From NCBI GenBank assembly GCA_048527645.1, contig DBGFNI010000191.1, positions 1 to 10,894 of the forward strand: 10,894 nt of DNA. The letters run 5' to 3'. This stretch comes from HGM12669 sp048527645 (lineage in GTDB: Bacteria > Bacillota > Clostridia > Oscillospirales > CAG-272). Under the pieces are notes generated by a model, which worked only from the letters and a program-made list of their open reading frames with translations, did no database searches and had not been told where the DNA came from. This document shows positions 1 to 6,561 of this stretch, piece by piece. The number at the start of each line of letters is the position of its first letter. Positions within the stretch are counted from its first letter, which is position 1. A program made the position numbers and the translations under genes.

Positions 1-39
1 AACAAATCACAAATTTTTTATATTTTTCGTGCATTTCCC

Positions 40-69
40 TTGACAAATCCCCCGCGCGAGGGGTAAAAT
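40..69 (+). promoter_or_regulatory. Promoter of the aromatic amino acid operon
   Basis: A perfect -35 box TTGACA (40-45) and a -10 box TAAAAT (64-69) are separated by 18 bases, which fits a housekeeping sigma-A promoter. Transcription would start near 75-77, giving an untranslated leader of about 290 bases before pheA. The flanking DNA (1-39) is AT-rich with no visible gene. Two inverted repeats lie on the promoter: a GC-rich one in the spacer (CCCC 50-53 with GGGG 60-63), and GGTAA (62-66) with TTACC (71-75) over the -10 box and start site. The second could be an operator, but this is a guess. Confidence 0.8.
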
Positions 70-115
70 ATTACCGTTAAATGTTTCAAAATCATCAAAC
101 AGGAGAACACTCCCG

Positions 116-193
116 ATGGCAAACAGCAAACGATTTTATGCATATCTGTATGTAGCGTACGATTATTTTTACGCTCCTTTTGTTATGTCATAA
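116..193 (+). CDS. Phe/Tyr-rich leader peptide of the attenuator (25 aa)
   Basis: This short ORF starts at ATG 116, ends at TAA 191-193 and has its own Shine-Dalgarno AGGAG (101-105), 10 bases upstream. The peptide begins MANSKR. Residues 7-22 then carry six Tyr and three Phe: FYAYLYVAYDYFY followed by APF. All three Phe codons are TTT, and the Tyr codons are four TAT and two TAC. There is no Trp. The density of the two end products of the downstream operon, together with a mutually exclusive terminator and antiterminator directly after it, is the hallmark of a ribosome-stalling leader peptide like E. coli PheL. Its role would be to sense charged tRNA-Tyr and tRNA-Phe; the peptide itself probably has no other function. 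It is seen only as sequence and expression is inferred. Confidence 0.88.
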   Translation: MANSKRFYAYLYVAYDYFYAPFVMS

Positions 194-197
194 ATCG
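131..197 (+). promoter_or_regulatory. Leader 1:2 helix and pause hairpin
   Basis: CGATTTTATG (131-140), inside the leader peptide codons, can pair with CATAAATCG (189-197), which spans the leader stop codon: nine base pairs with one bulged T. Inside this loop AGCGTA (154-159) pairs with TACGCT (170-175) around a 10-base loop. In an attenuation model the 131-197 helix would form when the leader is not translated. It would hold bases 194-197 away from the antiterminator, so termination becomes the default, while the inner hairpin could act as a polymerase pause site. The pairing is read from the sequence; the roles are inferred. Confidence 0.5.
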
Positions 198-279
198 GAA
201 ATGCCAAATGGGATATGATCACCCCGCACATCAGAGAAACTCATAAAGGATATGACGATCTCATCCGGCACTTCCGGAT
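194..279 (+). promoter_or_regulatory. Antiterminator helix of the attenuator
   Basis: ATCGGAAATGCC (194-205) pairs with GGCACTTCCGGAT (267-279), giving eleven pairs, one A-C mismatch and one bulged G. GGATATGATC (211-220) pairs with GATCTCATCC (257-266), giving eight pairs around a 2-by-2 mismatch. The two blocks are contiguous on the 3' strand and separated by a 5-base bulge (206-210) on the 5' strand, so they can stack as one 19-pair helix. The 3' strand occupies most of the terminator hairpin, so the two structures exclude each other. The 5' strand begins directly after the leader stop codon. A ribosome terminating there would cover it, whereas one stalled on the Tyr/Phe codons would leave it free. 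Confidence 0.75.
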
Positions 280-297
280 TGCAGACCGTCATTTTTT
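252..297 (+). terminator. Attenuator (intrinsic terminator) upstream of pheA
   Basis: The outer stem ATGACG (252-257) pairs with CGTCAT (287-292). A short TCT/AGA segment (259-261 with 283-285) follows, and the apex is ATCCGG (263-268) with CCGGAT (274-279) around the loop CACTT. The run TTTTTT (292-297) follows at once. It lies 66 bases before the pheA start and within the same transcript, so it must be conditional. This fits its overlap with the competing antiterminator. Confidence 0.88.
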
Positions 298-363
298 ATG
301 CGGACAAACCGGCAAACCCGCTATTCCCACCGCCTCACAAGCACAGAAAGGAACCGACAAGAC

Positions 364-1476
364 ATGGACGAGTTGAAACAGGCGCGGCAGACGATTGATC
401 AGATTGACAGTGAGATGGCACAGCTTTTCGCACAGCGCATGGCGGCGATCAAACAGATCGCACGGTACAAGCAGACCCACGGTCTGCCCATCAGCGATGC
501 CGCGCGGGAAGAGGAAGTGATCCAAAAGAATGCCGCACGGATCGCAGACGAGGAAATCCGATCTTATTATATCAGCTTTCTGAAAAACAACATGAAGCTT
601 TCCTGCCGCTATCAGCAAAAGCTGCAGCAGGGCAGCCGCGTCGCATACTGCGGCATCGAGGGCTCCTTTGCCGCGATTGCCGCATCGCAGATTTTCCCCG
701 GCGGGCACTATATTTCCTGCTCCAGCTTCAGCGAGGCATACAGCATGACAGCAGCCGGTGAATGTGACTGCGCGGTTCTCCCGATTGAAAACAGTTCCAA
801 CGGCGAGGTCGGTCAGGTGCTGGATCTGATGATGTTTGACGGCTCGCTGTATGTCAACCATGTATATGAGATGACTGTGGTGCAGAATCTGCTGGGCGTC
901 AAGGGCAGCAAAACCGATGACATCCGGCGCGTTTACAGTCACGAGCAGGCACTGGGGCAGAGCGCATCATTTTTAGAGGAGCACGGCATCACCGCCCTAC
1001 CCGCCTCCAACACCGCCGTCGCCGCGAAAATGGTCGCTGAAATGAACGACCCTCACACCGGTGCCATCGCCTCTGCCCAGACTGCGGAATATTACGGACT
1101 GCAAGTGCTGGAGCGCCACATCAATCAAAGCGACGGGAATGTCACGCGCTTCGGCGTGTTCTCCCGTGTTGCCAACCGACAGGCCACCTCCGGCAGCGAC
1201 GGAGAGGTCAACTCCATTCTGCTCTTTCACGTCAAGGATGAAGCGGGAGCGCTGGCAAAAGCCGTCAATATCATCGGTCTGTTCGGCTACAACATGCGCG
1301 TGCTGCGTTCGCGTCCGATGAAGCAGGGCGTGTGGCAAAACTATTTTTACATCGAGCTGCAGGGCGACATCAACAGCGAAACCGGCAAGCAGATGTGTAT
1401 GCAACTGGCAAACTGCTGTGACGGCATGCGCATTGGCGGCACCTACAAGCGCGACGTGAAAGGAGAAATCAAATGA
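364..1476 (+). CDS. pheA: Bifunctional chorismate mutase / prephenate dehydratase (P-protein)
   Basis: This 370-aa enzyme converts chorismate to prephenate and then to phenylpyruvate, the committed route to phenylalanine, in the cytoplasm. Residues 1-85 form an AroQ-type chorismate mutase with every expected active-site residue (R8, R25, K36, D45, R48, E49). The dehydratase domain follows from about residue 92, with YCGIEGSF, PIENSSNGEV, SHEQALGQ (192-199) and the catalytic TRF motif (261-263). A C-terminal ACT domain for Phe feedback carries GAL (295-297), but the usual ESRP motif reads RSRP (315-318). I chose ATG 364, which has AGAAAGGA (345-352) upstream and opens directly on the mutase helix. 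An in-frame ATG at 298 would sit against the terminator U-tract, lack a ribosome site and add 22 unrelated residues. It is the first gene after the attenuator and overlaps aroB by ATGA. Confidence 0.97.
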   Translation: MDELKQARQTIDQIDSEMAQLFAQRMAAIKQIARYKQTHGLPISDAAREEEVIQKNAARIADEEIRSYYISFLKNNMKLSCRYQQKLQQGSRVAYCGIEGSFAAIAASQIFPGGHYISCSSFSEAYSMTAAGECDCAVLPIENSSNGEVGQVLDLMMFDGSLYVNHVYEMTVVQNLLGVKGSKTDDIRRVYSHEQALGQSASFLEEHGITALPASNTAVAAKMVAEMNDPHTGAIASAQTAEYYGLQVLERHINQSDGNVTRFGVFSRVANRQATSGSDGEVNSILLFHVKDEAGALAKAVNIIGLFGYNMRVLRSRPMKQGVWQNYFYIELQGDINSETGKQMCMQLANCCDGMRIGGTYKRDVKGEIK

Positions 1477-2495
1477 AAACGATCCCCGTTTCCCTGCGGG
1501 AAAACAGCTATGACATTCATTTGGAGCGCGGCCTTCTTTCCAAGGCAGGCGCGCTGTGCAACCTTAACCGCCGCGCGCTGATCGTCACCGACGACGGCGT
1601 TCCGGCGCAGTATGCCGCGGCAATCGCGGCACAGTGCGCAGCACCGCACACGGTAACGCTGCCAGCAGGCGAGGCTTCAAAATCCCTTGCCAATCTGGAG
1701 CGGCTCTGCGGAGCGATGCTGGATGCAGAATTTGACCGAAAAGACTGCGTGGTGGCAGTGGGCGGGGGTGTTGTCGGAGATCTTGCGGGATTTTCCGCGG
1801 CGGTCTATATGCGCGGCATTGATTTTTACAACATTCCTACAACACTGCTCTCGCAGGTAGACTCTTCCATCGGCGGAAAAACTGCCGTGGATTTTCACGG
1901 TGTGAAAAATATTTTGGGCGCCTTTCACCAGCCCAAGGCGGTTCTCATCGACCCGGACACTCTGTCCACCCTGCCGCCGCGGCACTTTGCCAACGGCATG
2001 GCAGAAGCCATCAAAATGGCGCTGACGCTGGACGGCACTTTTTTTGAAACGCTGGAAACCTATGCGCCGGCAGACTTTCCTGCCAATATCGAAACGATCA
2101 TCGAGCATGCGCTGCTGACCAAGAAAAAGGTCGTTGAAGCGGATGAAAAGGAAAACGGTCTGCGCCGGGTGCTGAATTTCGGTCATACCATCGGACACGG
2201 TCTGGAGAGCGCCGCCGGTCTGGAGGAATTGCTCCACGGCGAGTGCGTCGCGCTGGGGATGCTCCCCATGTGCGCGCCGGCGGTGAGAAAGCGCCTGTGC
2301 AAGGTGCTGCAAAACGCATCTCTTCCCACTGCCGCCGCCTGTGATCCCGCGGCGGTCTGCCGCGCGATGATACACGACAAAAAACGTACCGGCACAACGA
2401 TTCACACCGTGCGGTGCGACGCGGTCGGCACGTTTGAAATGGAAGAAACCACGGCAGAACAGCTGCAGCAAAAAATCACGGAGGTCTATGTATGA
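1473..2495 (+). CDS. aroB: 3-dehydroquinate synthase
   Basis: This 340-aa enzyme catalyses the second shikimate step, cyclising DAHP to 3-dehydroquinate with NAD and a divalent metal. The nucleotide-binding GGGVVGDLAGF (97-107) and the signature block PTTLLSQVDSSIGGKTAVD (122-140) are intact. The expected metal ligands are present: E178 in GMAEAIK, H238 in NFGHTIGH and H255 in LHGE. The length is slightly short for the family (about 350-360) but nothing essential appears missing. The start at 1473 forms an ATGA overlap with the pheA stop and has AGGAG (1461-1465) seven bases upstream, so translation is probably coupled to pheA. It overlaps aroC by four bases in the same way. Confidence 0.97.
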   Translation: MKTIPVSLRENSYDIHLERGLLSKAGALCNLNRRALIVTDDGVPAQYAAAIAAQCAAPHTVTLPAGEASKSLANLERLCGAMLDAEFDRKDCVVAVGGGVVGDLAGFSAAVYMRGIDFYNIPTTLLSQVDSSIGGKTAVDFHGVKNILGAFHQPKAVLIDPDTLSTLPPRHFANGMAEAIKMALTLDGTFFETLETYAPADFPANIETIIEHALLTKKKVVEADEKENGLRRVLNFGHTIGHGLESAAGLEELLHGECVALGMLPMCAPAVRKRLCKVLQNASLPTAAACDPAAVCRAMIHDKKRTGTTIHTVRCDAVGTFEMEETTAEQLQQKITEVYV

Positions 2496-3607
2496 AAAAC
2501 GCATTCGGAACAAGCGTCAGCATTACGCTCTTCGGTGAAAGCCACGGGAGCGGCATCGGTGCAGTACTGGACGGATTGGCGCCCGGAATCCCCGTGCGTG
2601 ACGATTATATCCTGCATATGCTCGAGCAACGTGCCCCCCGCGGCAACATTTCCACGCATCGGCAGGAAAGCGACCGCTACCGCATCGTCAGCGGTGTGTA
2701 TAACGGAAAAACCACCGGCACGCCGATCACCATCTATATTCCTAATGCCGACACCCATTCCAAGGATTATGACGCGCTGCAGTTCTGCCCGCGTCCGGGA
2801 CATGCGGACTATACCGCCTTTTGCAAATATCACGGTTTTCAGGATGCGCGCGGCGGCGGACATTTCAGCGGGCGCGTGACCGCAGCACTGGTCGCGGCGG
2901 GTTCGATCTGCCAGAGCGCACTGTATGAAAAAGGCATCCGCATCGGCACACACATCAAGCGCTGCGCCAAAATCGACGACCGAGATTTCTCCGATTATGC
3001 CAAGGACATTACCCTGCTCAACAACCTTGCTTTCCCGGTTCTGGATGAAAATGCAGGAAAACAAATGCAGCAGGCAATTCTCGATACACGCGGGGATTGC
3101 AACAGTGTGGGCGGCATATTGGAAACCGTTGTTGTCGGCTTCCCGGCAGGGGTGGGCGAGCCATGGTTTGACACGGCGGAAAGCGTGCTTTCCCATATTT
3201 TGTTCAGCATTCCCGCGGTGAAAGGCGTGCAGTTCGGCGACGGCTTTGCACTGGCAGACATGACAGGCAGCGCGTCCAACGACCCCTTCCGCATCGATGA
3301 AAACGGCAATATCATCACCGCCACCAACCGCAACGGCGGCATCAACGGCGGCATCACCAACGGCATGCCCCTGCGCTTTTCCTGTGCAATCAAACCGACC
3401 CCGTCCATCTCGCGCACACAGGACACGGTGGATTTGAAGCAAATGGAAAACACGCAGATCACCATTCACGGCAGGCACGATCCCGCCGTGGTGCACCGGG
3501 CGCGCGCCGTCGTGGACGCATCGGTTTCCATCGCGCTGTGCGATATGCTGGCGCTTCGCTTCGGCACCGATTATCTGATGCCGGACAGCCAGCCCGAAAA
3601 AGAATAA
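2492..3607 (+). CDS. aroC: Chorismate synthase
   Basis: This 371-aa enzyme performs the last common step, eliminating phosphate from EPSP to give chorismate, using reduced FMN. Family signatures are clear: FGESHG (14-19, with the catalytic His), RPGHAD (101-106, second catalytic His region), RGGGHFSGRVTA (120-131), NGGINGGI (281-288) and RHDP (328-331) near the C terminus. The length is normal. The start at 2492 overlaps the aroB stop as ATGA and has GGAGGT (2480-2485) six bases upstream, one of the strongest ribosome sites in the operon. I see no flavin reductase domain or neighbour, so reduced FMN must come from elsewhere in the cell. Confidence 0.97.
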   Translation: MKNAFGTSVSITLFGESHGSGIGAVLDGLAPGIPVRDDYILHMLEQRAPRGNISTHRQESDRYRIVSGVYNGKTTGTPITIYIPNADTHSKDYDALQFCPRPGHADYTAFCKYHGFQDARGGGHFSGRVTAALVAAGSICQSALYEKGIRIGTHIKRCAKIDDRDFSDYAKDITLLNNLAFPVLDENAGKQMQQAILDTRGDCNSVGGILETVVVGFPAGVGEPWFDTAESVLSHILFSIPAVKGVQFGDGFALADMTGSASNDPFRIDENGNIITATNRNGGINGGITNGMPLRFSCAIKPTPSISRTQDTVDLKQMENTQITIHGRHDPAVVHRARAVVDASVSIALCDMLALRFGTDYLMPDSQPEKE

Positions 3608-3626
3608 CAAAGAGGCGGAATCTGCA

Positions 3627-4889
3627 ATGAGCAATCAGAAATACGGCTGCATCGGCAAAACCCTGCAGCACAGCTTTTCCCGCGTGATTCACACAGCGCT
3701 GCTTCCTCAGTATTCCTATGAGCTGTGGGAGCTGCCCGACCGGGCGGCGTTCACCGAATTTATGACACGGCGCGACTTTGTCGGAACCAATGTCACCATC
3801 CCCTACAAGCAGGATGTGATACCCTATTTATCCGAGCTTTCCCCCGCGGCGCAACGTATCGGCGCGGTCAACACAATTGTGAACCGCAGCGGCACACTTT
3901 CGGGGTACAACACCGATCATTTCGGGCTTTCCGCACTGATCCGCAAGCTCGGTCTGGATCTGACCGGCAAAAAGGTGCTCATCTGCGGCACCGGCGGCAC
4001 CTCTAAAACTGCTGTCTGTGTAGCAAAGGACATGGGCGCCCAGACGGTTCTGCGTCTCAGCCGCAGCACTCAAGACGACGTGGCGGGCGTGATCACCTAT
4101 GAAACCGCCCTGCAAGCGCATACAGACGCGCAGATCATCATCAACACCACGCCCGTCGGCATGTATCCCCATCACACCGGGATGCCGATTGATCCCGCGT
4201 GTTTCCCACGCCTGTGCGGCGTGGTAGACGCAGTATACAACCCGCTGCGCACCGAATTTGTTCAGCAAGCGGCAAAAAAGGGAGTTCTGGCGGAAGGCGG
4301 ACTGTATATGCTGGTTGCACAGGGTGTGCGCGCCGCAGAGTTGTTTCACGACCGATCCTTTGGTGAGCAGGAAATACAGCGCATTTTCCGCACGGTGGAA
4401 AAGCAAAAAGAAAACATCGTGCTGATCGGCATGCCTGGCGCAGGAAAAACCACCATCGGCAAGCTGCTCGCACAGAAGCTCAACCGCCCCTTTGTTGACA
4501 CAGACGATCTGATCACCGCGCAGATCGGCTGCACGATTGCCTCGTATTTCTCCGAAAAAGGCGAGGCAGCATTCCGGCGTATTGAGCACGATATCATCCG
4601 CGACGCCGTCGCGCCTCTGACAGGCGCTGTCATTGCGACGGGCGGCGGCGCGGTGCTGGATCCCGAAAATGTCGATAACTTAAAGCAAAACGGACGCCTG
4701 TTCTTTCTGGATCGCTCCCCGGAGCGCATCGTTCCCACCGCGTCCCGCCCGTTATCCTCGGATGCACAGGCGCTGCGGCAGCGGTATGAAGAGCGCTATC
4801 CGATCTATCAGCAATGTGCCGACCGACAAATCACCGTGGAGGACGACCCGGCGGTGCCTGCAGCACAGATTGAGGAGTATTACCGATGA
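3627..4889 (+). CDS. aroE-aroK: Fused shikimate dehydrogenase-shikimate kinase (AroE-AroK)
   Basis: This 420-aa protein joins two shikimate-pathway enzymes. Residues 1 to about 256 are shikimate dehydrogenase, which reduces 3-dehydroshikimate with NADPH. It shows the substrate serines S16 and S18 (QHSFS), catalytic K61 in VTIPYK, catalytic D97 in NTDHFG, the GTGGTS loop (121-126) and NTTPVGM (173-179). Residues from about 262 are shikimate kinase. This half has the Walker A loop GMPGAGKT (268-275), DTDD (291-294), FRRIE (316-320), ATGGGAV (337-343), a lid with RPL (374-376) and ERYPIYQQCAD (389-399). The linker (about 257-262, VEKQKE) is very short. The two activities are consecutive except that the product of the first is the direct substrate of the second, so channelling is conceivable. 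It begins 19 bases after aroC with AGAGGCGGA as ribosome site, and its stop overlaps aroQ by ATGA. Confidence 0.95.
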   Translation: MSNQKYGCIGKTLQHSFSRVIHTALLPQYSYELWELPDRAAFTEFMTRRDFVGTNVTIPYKQDVIPYLSELSPAAQRIGAVNTIVNRSGTLSGYNTDHFGLSALIRKLGLDLTGKKVLICGTGGTSKTAVCVAKDMGAQTVLRLSRSTQDDVAGVITYETALQAHTDAQIIINTTPVGMYPHHTGMPIDPACFPRLCGVVDAVYNPLRTEFVQQAAKKGVLAEGGLYMLVAQGVRAAELFHDRSFGEQEIQRIFRTVEKQKENIVLIGMPGAGKTTIGKLLAQKLNRPFVDTDDLITAQIGCTIASYFSEKGEAAFRRIEHDIIRDAVAPLTGAVIATGGGAVLDPENVDNLKQNGRLFFLDRSPERIVPTASRPLSSDAQALRQRYEERYPIYQQCADRQITVEDDPAVPAAQIEEYYR

Positions 4890-5341
4890 AACAGAAGAAA
4901 ATCATGGTCATCAACGGCCCGAACCTGAACATGCTCGGCATTCGCGAGCCGGCGCACTACGGCACGCAAACCCTGCCGCAGCTGACAGACATGATCCGCT
5001 TGCACTGTCAAACCCGCGGAGTCGGCGTCTCCTTTTTCCAGTCCAACCATGAGGGCGCACTGGTTGACGCCATCCAGTCCTGCTACGGCACCTGTGACGG
5101 CATTGTGATCAATCCCGGCGCGTATACCCACACCAGCATTGCGCTGCTCGACGCGCTCAAGGCGGTCAGCCTGCCCACAGTCGAGGTGCACATCTCCGAT
5201 GTTGCCGCGCGGGAGGCGTTTCGCCAGATCAGCTATTTGCGTGCCGCGTGCGTCAAAACCATCAGCGGACATGGAACTACGGGCTATCTGGAAGCGATTG
5301 ACTATCTGCTGGACGGTGTGCTTACGGAGGAAACGGTATGA
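4886..5341 (+). CDS. aroQ: Type II 3-dehydroquinate dehydratase
   Basis: This 151-aa enzyme dehydrates 3-dehydroquinate to 3-dehydroshikimate. The type II (dodecameric, flavodoxin-like) family is shown by GPNLNMLGIREP (11-22), the catalytic Tyr Y25 and Arg R20, QSNHEG (52-57), INPGAYTHTS (75-84), EVHIS (100-104 with the catalytic His) and the C-terminal ISGHGTTGY (126-134). The length is typical. It is the metabolic step just before the AroE half of the gene upstream. ATG 4886 overlaps the preceding stop, with GAGGAG (4872-4877) eight bases upstream. This is not the unrelated type I Schiff-base enzyme (AroD). Confidence 0.97.
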   Translation: MKQKKIMVINGPNLNMLGIREPAHYGTQTLPQLTDMIRLHCQTRGVGVSFFQSNHEGALVDAIQSCYGTCDGIVINPGAYTHTSIALLDALKAVSLPTVEVHISDVAAREAFRQISYLRAACVKTISGHGTTGYLEAIDYLLDGVLTEETV

Positions 5342-6561
5342 ACGTCACCATCCATCCCGGAACGCCAAAGGGCGTCTTTGTCGCGCCCCCTTCCAAAAGT
5401 GTCGCGCACCGGCTGCTGATCTGTGCCGCGCTGGCTCCCGGCACAAGCGAGATTTCCAATGTCGCGCCGTGTGAGGATATTTTAGCGACGATCGACTGTC
5501 TGCGCATCCTGGGCGCGGACATCCGCGCGGATTGGGAAAGCGGAAAGGTCACCGTCACCGGCGCACATCCCGCGCAGCGCACGGCAGAGGCTCTGCCCTG
5601 TCGGGAGAGCGGCAGCACCCTGCGTTTTTTACTGCCGCTGTGTCTGTTTGCTCCCCGTCCCGCTCTGCTGTGCGGCAGTGAGCGGCTGCTGCAGCGCCCG
5701 CTGACGGTATACGAGCAATTGGGACAGACGCACGGTTTTTCCGTCCGGCACACGCCGGAGGGCATCCGGGTTGAGGGCTCACTGCGCGGCGGCGTCTATA
5801 CCATGCGGGGCGATGTGTCCAGTCAGTTCATCACGGGACTGCTGACAGCGCTTCCGCTGTGCGAGGCTGACAGCGAAATCCGTCTGCTCCCACCGGTGGA
5901 AAGCCGCTCCTATATCGCGCTCACGCTGCACGCCCTTTCCGCCTTCGGCGTCAAAGCGTTTTTCCGGGATGAAAACACCATCACCGTACCGGGCAATCAG
6001 GTCTATCGTCCCGGTGTGCACGCGGTTGAGGGAGATTATTCCGGCGCCGCGTTCTTCTTCGGAATGAACACGATGGGCGCAAGCATTCAGATACAGGGTC
6101 TGCAAGCAGACAGCTGTCAGGGCGACCGCATCGTGATCGATTATCTGAAAAAGCTCGAACAGGATGCGCCGACGCTGTCCTTGCAGGACTGCCCCGATCT
6201 GGCGCCGATCCTTTTCGCCGTGGCAGGCGTCAGAAACGGCGCGGTGTTCACGCAGACAAGAAGGCTTGCCATCAAAGAGAGCGACCGCGGTGAAGCGATG
6301 CGGCAGGAGCTTGCAAAATGCGGCATCACCGTTGTATCGGAAGAAAACCGCATCACCGTGTACCCCGCGCAACCGCACCCGCCGTCCGAGCCGATCTGCT
6401 CGCACAACGACCACAGAATCGTGATGGCGATTGCTGCCCTGCTCACGCTGACCGGCGGCGAAATCAGGGGCTGCGAGGCCGTGGCGAAAAGTATGCCGGA
6501 TTTTTTTGAAAAATTGAAAATGTTAGGAATTGTAATGGAAAATGATGACACTGACAAATGA
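5338..6561 (+). CDS. aroA: EPSP synthase (3-phosphoshikimate 1-carboxyvinyltransferase)
   Basis: This 407-aa enzyme transfers the enolpyruvyl group of PEP to shikimate-3-phosphate; it is the target of glyphosate. Conserved elements in order are PPSKS (17-21) with R25, the PEP-loop block ESGSTLRF (90-97), RLLQRPL (116-122), SSQFITG (161-167), DYSGAAFF (233-240), DCPDLAP (284-290) with the catalytic Asp, IKESDR (312-317), NDHRIVMA (357-364) and K384. The PEP loop differs from the E. coli NAGTAMRP pattern. ATG 5338 overlaps the aroQ stop, and GGAGG (5326-5330) lies seven bases upstream. The last 20 bases overlap tyrA. It is slightly shorter than the usual 420-430 residues but all catalytic blocks are present. 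Confidence 0.97.
   Translation: MNVTIHPGTPKGVFVAPPSKSVAHRLLICAALAPGTSEISNVAPCEDILATIDCLRILGADIRADWESGKVTVTGAHPAQRTAEALPCRESGSTLRFLLPLCLFAPRPALLCGSERLLQRPLTVYEQLGQTHGFSVRHTPEGIRVEGSLRGGVYTMRGDVSSQFITGLLTALPLCEADSEIRLLPPVESRSYIALTLHALSAFGVKAFFRDENTITVPGNQVYRPGVHAVEGDYSGAAFFFGMNTMGASIQIQGLQADSCQGDRIVIDYLKKLEQDAPTLSLQDCPDLAPILFAVAGVRNGAVFTQTRRLAIKESDRGEAMRQELAKCGITVVSEENRITVYPAQPHPPSEPICSHNDHRIVMAIAALLTLTGGEIRGCEAVAKSMPDFFEKLKMLGIVMENDDTDK

Noticed and set aside
298..363. Upstream in-frame ATG at 298 as the pheA start
   Set aside because: It begins in the U-tract of the attenuator, has no ribosome site, and adds 22 residues unrelated to the chorismate mutase fold. ATG 364 has AGAAAGGA and matches the family N terminus.
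194..363. T-box or other riboswitch in the leader
   Set aside because: The T-box consensus (TGGNACCGCG type) and a specifier-loop architecture are not visible. The leader peptide with a matching terminator-antiterminator pair explains the region better.
2486..3634. Long minus-strand ORF (382 codons) opposite aroC
   Set aside because: It mirrors the aroC reading frame, shows no protein family motif and has no promoter or ribosome site. Biased codon use in aroC keeps the opposite frame open.
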